Of a stretch of 37,043 nucleotides of DNA, positions 17,390 through 24,491 are shown one piece after another; the stretch's first letter is position 1, and each line of letters begins with the position of its first letter. Origin of the DNA: Halanaerobium salsuginis (lineage in GTDB: Bacteria > Bacillota > Halanaerobiia > Halanaerobiales > Halanaerobiaceae). The translations under genes were made by a program, and so were the position numbers. The notes beneath the pieces were generated by a model. It searched no databases, was not told where the DNA came from, and saw only the letters and a list, made by a program, of their open reading frames with translations. The stretch lies in the NCBI RefSeq assembly GCF_900114545.1, contig NZ_FOTI01000029.1:1-37043 (forward strand), read 5' to 3'.

Positions 17390-17773
17390 TTAGAAACCTG
17401 CCTTATTAGCTAACCCAGGTTTTTTACTTACAGTAAGCTGCACTAATTTGCCTGCCTCAAAAGCTGCTACAGCTTCAGCCAGAGTCTTTTCTGCTGCGGT
17501 TAGCTGATAAATGTTAAGCTGCCCCGCCTTTAATGCCTGCCAGGCTTTAGGTCCTACACTACCTGTTAACAGCACTTCTCCCTGCAGTGGAGGTTCAACA
17601 ACTGCCTGAGCTGCGGCAACTCCCGCACCACTCTGCTTACTTTGACCAGGGTTAACAATAATTCTGGCTGGTGTTTTGTCTGCTTTAACCCCCAGATAAC
17701 TAGCTCTCCCGAACTGTAGAGCAACTTTACTCGTTTCTCCTTCATTTTCTGCTAAACTAATTACAATTCTCAT
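17390..17773 (-). CDS. NifX/NafY-family (dinitrogenase Fe-Mo cofactor biosynthesis domain) protein, ORP-like
   Basis: 127 residues forming one NifX/NafY (DIM) domain: MRIVISLAEN start, a GRASYLGV strand, the flexible QSGAGVAAAQAV segment and LLTGSVGPKAWQAL. Family members carry metal clusters or their precursors; the ORP protein holds a Mo-Cu-S cluster. A typical ORP-family histidine or cysteine ligand set is not evident, so the cargo cannot be stated. AAGGAGGATTTGAG precedes the ATG. It sits between the DUF5320-like gene and the two ferredoxin ATPases and is therefore probably their substrate or partner. Confidence 0.8.
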   Translation of the reverse strand: MRIVISLAENEGETSKVALQFGRASYLGVKADKTPARIIVNPGQSKQSGAGVAAAQAVVEPPLQGEVLLTGSVGPKAWQALKAGQLNIYQLTAAEKTLAEAVAAFEAGKLVQLTVSKKPGLANKAGF

Positions 17774-17834
17774 CTCAAATCCTCCTTTAAATAAAGAGGC
17801 CCAATCGGATTAACCGATCAGACCTGTTTCCAGC

Positions 17835-18170
17835 TTATTCTACTGTTTTAGCCTTTAAATCACTTAAACTACTGCGGGCAGCTGATAATTCTGCTTCCAG
17901 ACGGCTAACTACTGCCTGTAAATAATCTTGTTCAGCCGTTAATTCTGCAGCTGAGTTGAATTCAGCTGTTTCTACTGTATAAGCAAAATGTCTATCTCCA
18001 CCGCGACCATGTCGACAAAAATAACCTCGTCCAGCTCCACTACCATGTCTCATTCCAGCAAAATCAGCAGAATGATGAGAAGCAAATTTTCTTCCATCAG
18101 CACAGTAACCTCTTCTATGACCGGTCATTGGACCTCTACCAAATGGCCCTGTTTGATCTCTACCTGGCAT
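17835..18170 (-). CDS. DUF5320-like Gly/His/Cys-rich small protein
   Basis: 111 residues from the ATG at 18170, which has AAGGAGGT eight bases upstream. The N-terminus MPGRDQTGPFGRGPMTGHRR then GYC is the hallmark of DUF5320-type proteins that sit beside NifX-like and MinD-ferredoxin ATPases in anaerobes. The middle is rich in Gly, Arg and His with two further cysteine/histidine points (CRHGRGG), possibly metal-binding. The last 40 residues are a likely coiled coil (LTAEQDYLQAVVSRLEAELS). First gene of the four-gene cluster. Function unknown; metal binding and complex assembly are inference. Confidence 0.78.
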   Translation of the reverse strand: MPGRDQTGPFGRGPMTGHRRGYCADGRKFASHHSADFAGMRHGSGAGRGYFCRHGRGGDRHFAYTVETAEFNSAAELTAEQDYLQAVVSRLEAELSAARSSLSDLKAKTVE

Positions 18171-18191
18171 TTCTGCCACCTCCTTAATAAG

Positions 18192-18240
18192 CATATGTTC
18201 ATTACTGCTTAAGTATAACTCTTTTCTGAACATATGTCAA
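18192..18240 (-). promoter_or_regulatory. Promoter and split inverted-repeat operator of the ORP-like cluster
   Basis: On the minus strand TTGACA (18240-18235) and TATACT (18217-18212) are 17 bases apart, one mismatch from consensus. A perfect 9-base inverted repeat brackets it: GAACATATG at 18228-18236 touches the -35 box and CATATGTTC at 18192-18200 lies just past the expected start of transcription. Two sites 36 bases apart suggest repression by one protein bound at both. The regulator is unknown. Confidence 0.8.
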
Positions 18241-18285
18241 TAAAATAATTAATAAAGTTAGCACAATTTAAACTTCTCTTATTTT

Positions 18286-18338
18286 GTTGACAAATCAACT
18301 AAATTAATTTATACTTTTATTAAAGTTGACAAATCAAC
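18286..18338 (+). promoter_or_regulatory. Promoter with duplicated GTTGACAAATCAAC operator for the MarR-MATE operon
   Basis: The 14-base sequence GTTGACAAATCAAC, itself an inverted repeat (GTTGA-CAAA-TCAAC), occurs exactly twice, at 18286-18299 and 18325-18338. The first copy contains the -35 box TTGACA (18287-18292), followed after 17 bases by TATACT (18310-18315). The second copy covers the region just after the start of transcription. Binding of the MarR protein encoded 96 bases downstream would block its own operon. Confidence 0.8.
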
Positions 18339-18433
18339 CAATTTATAATAATTTTTTATACTTAATTAACTTAAGATTAATTTAATTAACATAATAAGCA
18401 TGGAAATATTAAGGAAGGAGAAAATAATTATTT

Positions 18434-18886
18434 ATGAGTAGAGATAGTATCGGTAAATATCTGGGCATTACCAGACGAGCACATATTAAACTTCTAGATC
18501 AGAAATTAAAACCTTATCATCTCTCACACAGCCAAATTTTTCTACTGGCAAGTCTTTATCAAAAAGAGGGGATTATTCAGCATACCCTCTGCGAGATTCA
18601 TAATATTGATAAAGCAGCAGTAGGTAGAAGTATTGATAAACTAGCCAAACTCGGTTATCTTAAAAAAGAACCAAGTTCTAATGATCGGCGTAAAAAAAAT
18701 ATTTATTTAACTAAAAAAGCATATGCTTTTCAAGCTCGTTTTTTTGAGATTTTAGATGAAGTTGAGGCACAGCTGCGAGCTGATATCAGTCCGGATGCAA
18801 TAGATTCTTTTCGCAGCACAATTAAGCAGATGGCAGCTAATCTTAAACAAGGAGGAGCTAAGCATGGCAAGCAAAAACAAATCTAA
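18434..18886 (+). CDS. MarR-family transcriptional regulator
   Basis: 150 residues with the MarR winged helix: LASLYQKEGIIQHTLCEIHN, recognition helix region IDKAAVGRSIDKLAKLGYLKK, and the wing EPSSNDRRKKNIYLT. These dimers repress drug-efflux operons and release DNA on binding small phenolic or other toxic ligands. GGAAGGAGAAAAT lies upstream of the ATG. Its 3' end overlaps the start of the MATE transporter gene by 23 bases, so it almost certainly controls that gene. A duplicated palindrome overlapping the promoter is the likely operator. Confidence 0.9.
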   Translation: MSRDSIGKYLGITRRAHIKLLDQKLKPYHLSHSQIFLLASLYQKEGIIQHTLCEIHNIDKAAVGRSIDKLAKLGYLKKEPSSNDRRKKNIYLTKKAYAFQARFFEILDEVEAQLRADISPDAIDSFRSTIKQMAANLKQGGAKHGKQKQI

Positions 18887-20246
18887 TCGCATGGGGGAAG
18901 AAAAAATAGCTCCTCTGCTCTTTAAATTATCAGCTCCCGCTATTATCGGGATGTTAATTCAGGCTTTATATAATATCATTGATAGTATTTACGTCGGAAG
19001 ATTGAGTACAGATGCTTTATCTGCTCTCTCGCTTGCTTTTCCGATCCAGACAATTTTAATTGCTTTTGGAGTTGGAACAGGTGTCGGAGCAAGTTCATTA
19101 ATTTCCCGTCTTTTAGGCCAGGGCAAAAATGAAAAAGCTAATAATGCAGCTGAGCATGTCTTTTTTATTGCCATCTTATATGGTGGCCTGGGAGCAATTG
19201 CTGGTTTATTTTTCAGCAGTGACATTATTCATATTTTTACCAGCAATCCTACCCTAATTGATCTGGGTCATCAGTATATCCGGATTATTTTAATTGGTTC
19301 ACTAGCAGTATTTGTCCCGGCAACCTTTAATTATATACTAAGGGGAGAAGGTAATACCTTTTTGCCAATGTTAACTATGCTGCTGGGAGCAATTTCGAAT
19401 ATTATCCTTGATCCTTTTTTAATCTTCGGAATTGGGCCTTTTCCTCAGCTTGGTGTCGCTGGAGCAGCCTATGCAACTATTATTTCTCGCCTCTTAGGTG
19501 GTATTTTTATTACTGCTATTTTATTTAGTGATAAAAATGAAATTAAACTTAATCTACACCGTTTTAATTTTGATTTTCAGATTATCCGGGAAATATTTAC
19601 AGTTGGCCTGCCTGCTATCATGAATCGCCTGCTCTTTAGTGTTACTCTAGTAGTTATCAACCGCATTCTGGGCAGCTTTAATATCACAGCTATTGCAGTT
19701 ATGGGTATTATTTTCCGACTGCAGTCTTTCTTTATGATGCTGGTCTTTGGTCTCAATCAGGGTTATCTGCCGCTAGTCGGCTATAACTATGGTTATAATA
19801 AGCCTGCCCGGATGAAAAAAACTATTTATCTTGGTGGAGCAACTGCCTTCTGTTTTGGTCTGCTAGCTTTTTTAAGTTTTCAGCTTTTCCCCGAGCCCTT
19901 AATTAGGTTGTTTAACAGCAGCCCTGAACTACTTAAAATCGGTATTCCTGCTTTAAAACGAGTCAGTCCTGCTTATTTATTTATGGTGATTAATATTATT
20001 GGAGTGGCTACTTTTCAGGCAATTGGGCAGGGTCTGCCTAGTCTAATTATTACTTTTCTACGTCAATTCGTTCTTTTGCTGCCCAGTATGTATTTACTCT
20101 CTAATTTTGGTGGTTTAATGAAAAGCTGGTTTGCTTTTCCACTGGCTGAAGGATTAACTTTCTTTTTAACCGTTGGCTGGCTTTTTTATGTAGCAAGAGC
20201 AGCTGTCCAGGAAATGCGGCAGGAAGAAGCAGGTAGTTCTTTTTAA
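18864..20246 (+). CDS. MATE-family efflux transporter
   Basis: 460 residues with twelve predicted membrane helices and both MATE halves: FKLSAPAIIGMLIQALYNII at the start, the RG-GNT motif (ILRGEGNTFLPM), IFGIGPFPQLGVAGAAYAT, and NQGYLPLVGYNYGY opening the second bundle region. Exports organic cations or drugs in exchange for Na+ or H+. AAGGAGGAGC is well placed before the ATG, inside the end of the marR gene, so translation is coupled. Intact, unlike the MATE remnant at the left end. Substrate not predictable. Confidence 0.92.
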   Translation: MASKNKSNRMGEEKIAPLLFKLSAPAIIGMLIQALYNIIDSIYVGRLSTDALSALSLAFPIQTILIAFGVGTGVGASSLISRLLGQGKNEKANNAAEHVFFIAILYGGLGAIAGLFFSSDIIHIFTSNPTLIDLGHQYIRIILIGSLAVFVPATFNYILRGEGNTFLPMLTMLLGAISNIILDPFLIFGIGPFPQLGVAGAAYATIISRLLGGIFITAILFSDKNEIKLNLHRFNFDFQIIREIFTVGLPAIMNRLLFSVTLVVINRILGSFNITAIAVMGIIFRLQSFFMMLVFGLNQGYLPLVGYNYGYNKPARMKKTIYLGGATAFCFGLLAFLSFQLFPEPLIRLFNSSPELLKIGIPALKRVSPAYLFMVINIIGVATFQAIGQGLPSLIITFLRQFVLLLPSMYLLSNFGGLMKSWFAFPLAEGLTFFLTVGWLFYVARAAVQEMRQEEAGSSF

Positions 20247-20278
20247 ATTTAACTAAAAAACGAATATTGAGCCAGCTT

Positions 20279-20345
20279 GAGGGCCTAAACTGCTTTAATT
20301 TATAGCTATTTTACTTTCAGTAAATTTAAGCGGGTTAAGGCCCTC
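20279..20345. repeat. Long imperfect inverted repeat between MATE and phosphatase genes
   Basis: GAGGGCCT at 20279-20286 pairs exactly with AGGCCCTC at 20338-20345, and the pairing continues imperfectly inward for about 15 bases. No T run follows on the plus strand, so it is not a standard terminator. It may help end the MATE transcript or stabilise its 3' end. Confidence 0.5.
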
Positions 20346-20425
20346 TATTAATAAGTTAAGAGGAGTGCTATACTAAAAGTAGCTTTTTAGCTATATTTTA
20401 AAAAACAATTACCTAGGAGGAAATT

Positions 20426-22588
20426 ATGCAAAGAATTAGAAAAAGTCTTGTTATTTTAACTATCTTAATGGTGTTAACTTCTCTTTCTTTAACAGCAGTA
20501 GCAGATAACTATCCTGGCTTAACTGCTTCAGTCCAGGAAATCCAGAAATATGGGAATCTAACTCTTGATTTAAAACCAGCTGCTTTTTATGACGCAGGTT
20601 ACGAACTGGGTGATCTGCTGACAGTAACTGTTGGTAAGCAGAAACTTGAGCTGCCATTTGTCAGTTCTTACAGTGATGTTAAAACCAAAGATTTACTGCT
20701 CAGAGATGATCAGGATTCTAATCTGGCAGTTGTAGCAATTAATATGGGCGATTTTGCCAAAACATATCAGGTTAAAGTCGGTGATCGGCTAACCTTTACG
20801 CTGGCTGAAAAAGAAGGTTATCTTGATCAGTACTTACTCCATCAGCTGAGTCGTTCTAATAAACGATCTGATTACAGCACTGATTCGGTTTATGCTAACT
20901 TTAGAACAATTGCTACCACTGGCATTAAGCCCGGAGTAATCTACCGCAGTTCTAGTCCGATTAATAACGAATTTAACCGGGCCAAATATGCCGATCAATT
21001 AGCAGCAGCAGTTGGTATAAAAACTGTTGTCAATCTAGCTGATTCTCCAGCCGAAGCCGCAGATTATCTGACTAAACAGGGAGCAGATGCTGACTATTAT
21101 GCCGCGCTTTACCAGCAGAATCAGGTAATTACTCTCAATATGGGAGTTGACTTCTCCAGTCCCGAATTTGAAGCTAAACTGGCCCGGGGGCTTAAGTTTT
21201 TAGCTAAACAACCAGGTCCTTACTTAATTCACTGCACTGAAGGTAAAGATAGAGCTGGCTTTACAAGTGCACTGCTGGAAGCATTTATGGGTGCCTCTGT
21301 TGACGAAATTGTTGCTGATTATATGACTAGTTTTGAAAACTATTTTAAAGTAGAAGCCGGCAGCAAACAGTATCAGGCAATTGTTAAAAATAATATTATG
21401 GTAACTCTGCATAGTATAGCTGGTCAGCCTGCTGGCAGTGATCTGAACAGCATTGATTTAGCACAGGCAGCCGAAAAATATTTGAGCAGAATTGGATTAA
21501 CCCCAACTGAAATCCTTATCTTAAGAGCACGACTAAGTGTTGACCCAGCAATCTATTATAAACAACCAGCAGTTAGAGCTGAGGTAGAAAAAATTGAGAA
21601 ATATGGTCATGCTTCTACAAATATCAATATTGATGATTTTTATCAATTGGGCTTTGTCAAAGGTGATTTAGTTACAGCTGTTTTTGATAATGGCTTTGTT
21701 CTAGAAGCACCTTTTTTAGATGGCTACTATGTTGATAAAGGCGATCCTCTGGTGAGAGCTTATCCTGGTCACCAAAAGATTGCTGTTTGCATTAATTATG
21801 GTAAATTGTATCAAATAGCAGACCTTAAACCAGGTTCAAAACTCACCCTAATGCTCAGTCAGAAAGAAGGTTACAAAACTCAATACGAAATTCGTAAATT
21901 AAGCCGAACAAAAAACAGAGCTGATTATAGCTCTGATGCAGAATTTGCTAATTTCCGCAATATATCTCTGGGCAAAATTGCTCCTAATTGGCTGTATCGC
22001 AGTTCCAGTCCAATTAATAATGAACTCGGACGAGCAGCCTATGCTGATCAATTAGCTCAAGCAGCTGGTATCAAGACTGTTGTTAATTTAGCTGACTCAG
22101 CTGCTGATATTACTGATTATCGCACAGCAGATGATTTTAATTCTCCTTATTATGCTGATCTATATGATCATGATCAGGTAATAACTCTGGCGATGGCAAT
22201 TGATTTTAGCAGTAACAGCTTCCGCAGTAATATTATTAAAGGATTGCGTTTTATGCTACAAAATGACGGCCCTTATCTTTTCCACTGCACCGAAGGTAAA
22301 GATAGAGCTGGCTTTATGGCAGTTCTTCTTGAATCACTAATGGAAGCTGATCGGCAAGCGATTACTGCAGATTATATGCTTAGCTATCAAAATTATTATG
22401 GAGTAAAAGCTGGCAGCAAAAAATATCAAGTAATTACCGGTGATCTGAATGCTATGCTGAAGGTAATTAGTGACAGCAATGACTTAAGCCAGGTTAATCT
22501 GGCCCAGGCTGCAGAATCATATCTGCTAGCTGGTGGTATGACTCAAACAGAAATAACTCAGCTAAAAACAAAACTGAGCACTAAATAA
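20426..22588 (+). CDS. Secreted tandem tyrosine-protein phosphatase (two repeat units)
   Basis: 720 residues. A signal peptide (about 1-26: RIRK, then a hydrophobic core, ending TAVA-DN) sends it out of the cytoplasm. The mature protein is two homologous units of about 350 residues (about 30-375 and 380-720). Each has an N-terminal beta-rich domain of about 110 residues (KYG...GD-LTV...AEKEGY) and a phosphatase domain with YRSSSPINN, KTVVNLADS and the P-loop HCTEGKDRAGF (Cys270/Arg276 and Cys621/Arg627). The CX5R loop with KDR places it with bacterial tyrosine/lipid phosphatases of the IphP/LipA type. Both active sites are intact. Candidate substrates: phosphoproteins, inositol phosphates or lipids at the cell surface. 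AGGAGG precedes the ATG; TATACT (20369-20374) may be the -10 box. The beta domain recalls the C-terminal domain of SAM hydroxide adenosyltransferases, a tentative match. Confidence 0.82.
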   Translation: MQRIRKSLVILTILMVLTSLSLTAVADNYPGLTASVQEIQKYGNLTLDLKPAAFYDAGYELGDLLTVTVGKQKLELPFVSSYSDVKTKDLLLRDDQDSNLAVVAINMGDFAKTYQVKVGDRLTFTLAEKEGYLDQYLLHQLSRSNKRSDYSTDSVYANFRTIATTGIKPGVIYRSSSPINNEFNRAKYADQLAAAVGIKTVVNLADSPAEAADYLTKQGADADYYAALYQQNQVITLNMGVDFSSPEFEAKLARGLKFLAKQPGPYLIHCTEGKDRAGFTSALLEAFMGASVDEIVADYMTSFENYFKVEAGSKQYQAIVKNNIMVTLHSIAGQPAGSDLNSIDLAQAAEKYLSRIGLTPTEILILRARLSVDPAIYYKQPAVRAEVEKIEKYGHASTNINIDDFYQLGFVKGDLVTAVFDNGFVLEAPFLDGYYVDKGDPLVRAYPGHQKIAVCINYGKLYQIADLKPGSKLTLMLSQKEGYKTQYEIRKLSRTKNRADYSSDAEFANFRNISLGKIAPNWLYRSSSPINNELGRAAYADQLAQAAGIKTVVNLADSAADITDYRTADDFNSPYYADLYDHDQVITLAMAIDFSSNSFRSNIIKGLRFMLQNDGPYLFHCTEGKDRAGFMAVLLESLMEADRQAITADYMLSYQNYYGVKAGSKKYQVITGDLNAMLKVISDSNDLSQVNLAQAAESYLLAGGMTQTEITQLKTKLSTK

Positions 22589-22603
22589 ATTATAACTAAA
22601 AAC

Positions 22604-22638
22604 AAAAGGCCAGCTCCCGCTAATGGGACTGGCCTTTT
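22604..22638. terminator. Bidirectional intrinsic terminator
   Basis: AAAAGGCCAG...TCCC pairs with GGGA-CTGGCCTTTT, with T-rich sequence after the stem on both strands. It lies between the convergent phosphatase and MarR genes and can serve both. Confidence 0.88.
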
Positions 22639-22640
22639 AT

Positions 22641-23084
22641 TTATTCATGCCGCAGCTCACTGACAACACCATAAATATTGTCTGTCATTCGGGCCAGCAA
22701 TTTACGCAGCAACTTTTCCTGTTCTGCAGTAATTCCAGCTGTTAAAAGAGCAGCAGTCTCTGTCAAAATATCTGTCAGTACAGACTGAATCTCTTCGCCC
22801 CGGGTAGTTAGATAAATTTTCTTAATCCGACCATCTTCGCTGCTCTGTCTTTTTTCTATATAACCAGCTTTAACTAGCCCCTTTAACCGCTTAGTAACTG
22901 TAATTTTATCCAGCATTAGTTCAGTTCCCAGCTGCTGCTGAGAAATCCCTCCTTGATGATAAAGATGATGTAGAATTTCAATCTGATTTTTACTAATCTG
23001 ATAATCAGCCAGCTGACGATCAAGATAATATCCCATACTTTTATCCAGGACTTTAATATATTTAGCAATTGATTTTGTTTTCAT
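22641..23084 (-). CDS. MarR-family transcriptional regulator
   Basis: 147 residues with a standard MarR fold: ILHHLYHQGGISQQQLGTEL, the recognition helix MLDKITVTKRLKGLVKAGYI and the wing RQSSEDGRIKKIYLTTRG. GCAGGAGGT precedes the ATG. It is transcribed away from the permease pair at 23354-24377, and the 270-base gap between them holds promoters for both directions with inverted repeats. It therefore probably represses the permease genes and itself. Inducer unknown. Confidence 0.9.
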   Translation of the reverse strand: MKTKSIAKYIKVLDKSMGYYLDRQLADYQISKNQIEILHHLYHQGGISQQQLGTELMLDKITVTKRLKGLVKAGYIEKRQSSEDGRIKKIYLTTRGEEIQSVLTDILTETAALLTAGITAEQEKLLRKLLARMTDNIYGVVSELRHE

Positions 23085-23117
23085 TTTTTACCTCCTGCTT
23101 AAAATAACTCTCTTTTA

Positions 23118-23175
23118 ATTATATAGTTTAATTAGTTATTCTACAAACTCAAGCAATCTTATAACTGTAGAATAA
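23118..23175 (-). promoter_or_regulatory. marR promoter with inverted repeat
   Basis: On the minus strand TTGTAG (23146-23141) and TATAAT (23123-23118) are 17 bases apart. A perfect 10-base inverted repeat, TTATTCTACA (23136-23145) and TGTAGAATAA (23166-23175), overlaps the -35 box and extends upstream. Probable operator, but not the same sequence as the repeat in front of the permease genes. Confidence 0.65.
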
Positions 23176-23213
23176 ATTATCTCCCTCTGATTTAAATATT
23201 TCTTCAAAAAAAG

Positions 23214-23266
23214 TTGCAAAAAGAAACTAATTTGTTTATAATAATATTAGTTTCTAGTCGAAACTA
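23214..23266 (+). promoter_or_regulatory. Permease-operon promoter with MarR-type operator
   Basis: TTGCAA (23214-23219) and a perfect TATAAT (23237-23242) are 17 bases apart. Arms AGAAACTAAT (23222-23231) and ATTAGTTTCT (23246-23255) are exact complements bracketing the -10 box. A third half-site, GAAACTA (23260-23266), mirrors TAGTTTC (23248-23254). Binding of the divergent MarR protein here would occlude the promoter. The untranslated leader is about 100 bases. Confidence 0.78.
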
Positions 23267-23353
23267 TTTTATTGAAAGCTAACTAGCTTGATCTTGGTAT
23301 GAATAAATTGACTACTCTGCTGCTTAAATATAGACTTTTAAAAGGAGGAATTT

Positions 23354-23830
23354 ATGACTGCAATTTTTTTATATGGCTTAGTCTTGGTTTTATTTATTAT
23401 CTCAACTTTTAAAGATCCTCATAAAAGTAAGCAGGCACTTAAAATTAGCTTACAGACTTTGATTAAACAAATGAGTCGGGTCATCCCGATGATGTTTTTA
23501 GTTGGTATTATACTGGCAGTTTTAAATCCGGCTGTAATTAGCCTGATGATCGGTAAGCAATCTGGTTTCTTAGGAATTTTACTAGCCTTAGTTACTGGTG
23601 CAGTTGCTCACTTGCCCAGTTTTGTTGCTTTCCCGTTTGGAGCTAGTCTCCTGGCTCAGGGAGCTGGTTATGCCCAGATTGCTGCTTTTGTCAGCAGTTT
23701 AATGGCGGTAGGAGTTGTTTCACTTGGTATGGAAATTGACTATTTTGGTAAAAAAGTAGCTTTACTGAGAAATTTATCTGCTGTAATAGTTTCACTTGTT
23801 TTCGCCTTAATTATTGAGGGGATGGTTTAA
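23354..23830 (+). CDS. Permease, first half (YraQ/DUF318-like membrane protein)
   Basis: 158 residues, about five membrane helices. The conserved block is AHLPSFVAFPFGASLLAQGA, the P-x-x-AFP helix typical of the COG0701/DUF318 permeases. Full-length members of that family have two such halves in one chain of about 300-350 residues; here the halves are separate proteins, with the second gene starting one base after this stop. AAAGGAGGAATTT precedes the ATG. Transported substrate unknown; relatives have been linked to metalloid or small-ion transport, which is not testable here. Confidence 0.75.
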   Translation: MTAIFLYGLVLVLFIISTFKDPHKSKQALKISLQTLIKQMSRVIPMMFLVGIILAVLNPAVISLMIGKQSGFLGILLALVTGAVAHLPSFVAFPFGASLLAQGAGYAQIAAFVSSLMAVGVVSLGMEIDYFGKKVALLRNLSAVIVSLVFALIIEGMV

Positions 23831-23831
23831 A

Positions 23832-24377
23832 ATGTCAAAATCAAAACTTAAATCTATCCTGAAAGCTTATAAATGGGCTTTTATTTTGCCATTTATTCTG
23901 GTATTAATTTATCTTTTTAATCATGAAATGGGGACAACTGCCGCTAAAGCAACAGCAAAAAATTTCCGATCGATGCTAACTGTACTGCCACCAATCTTAA
24001 TGCTAATCGGACTGCTGGATGTCTGGGTACCAAGAACAACTATGATTAAATACCTGGGCCATGGTTCTGGAATAAAGGGGATTTTAATTGCTCTTTTTCT
24101 CGGTTCTCTTTCAGCAGGCCCACTTTTTGCTGCTTTCCCAGTTGCTGCAATTCTACTTAAAAAGGGAGCTCGTCCGGCTTATGTAATTTTCTTTTTAGGT
24201 ACCTGGTCAAGTTCTAAATTACCAATCTTAATTTACGAATTAGCTTCTTTTGGAAAAATGTTTACTTTAATTCATGTAATATCTAATCTAATTCTTTTTC
24301 TGGCCAGCTCATTTCTAATTGAAAAATTACTTTCCCATTCAGAAATTCAGCAGTTAGCGGCTGTTGAGAACAGCTAA
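23832..24377 (+). CDS. Permease, second half (YraQ/DUF318-like membrane protein)
   Basis: 181 residues from the ATG at 23832; GAGGGGATGG, the end of the preceding gene, supplies the ribosome site. An in-frame TTG further upstream overlaps the first gene and is less likely. About five membrane helices, with SLSAGPLFAAFPVAAILLKK repeating the AFP motif of the first half, then GTWSSSKLPIL. Both halves together would reconstitute a family-type permease. The clean stop, one-base gap and own ribosome site argue for two genes, not a frameshifted one. Confidence 0.75.
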   Translation: MSKSKLKSILKAYKWAFILPFILVLIYLFNHEMGTTAAKATAKNFRSMLTVLPPILMLIGLLDVWVPRTTMIKYLGHGSGIKGILIALFLGSLSAGPLFAAFPVAAILLKKGARPAYVIFFLGTWSSSKLPILIYELASFGKMFTLIHVISNLILFLASSFLIEKLLSHSEIQQLAAVENS

Positions 24378-24433
24378 GTTGTCTTAATTTATAATTAAAT
24401 TTCTCACTAAAATATGTTACTATATTAAGCTAA

Positions 24434-24464
24434 AGCAGGCTGCCTCATTCTAAAGCAGCCTGCT
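24434..24464. terminator. Hairpin between convergent permease and sstT genes
   Basis: AGCAGGCTGC and GCAGCCTGCT form a perfect 10-bp G+C-rich stem with an 11-base loop. T-rich but interrupted tracts follow on both strands. Probably a shared terminator. Confidence 0.65.
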
Positions 24465-24491
24465 CAATTAGACTATTTAATTTTAATATTA

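Noticed and set aside
20426-22588. Phosphatase repeat as an assembly duplication
   Set aside because: The two units differ at many positions in both DNA and protein, so the duplication is ancient.
23354-24377. The two permease genes as one frameshifted gene
   Set aside because: The first gene has a proper end, the second has its own ribosome site and ATG one base later, and each encodes a complete half-permease fold.
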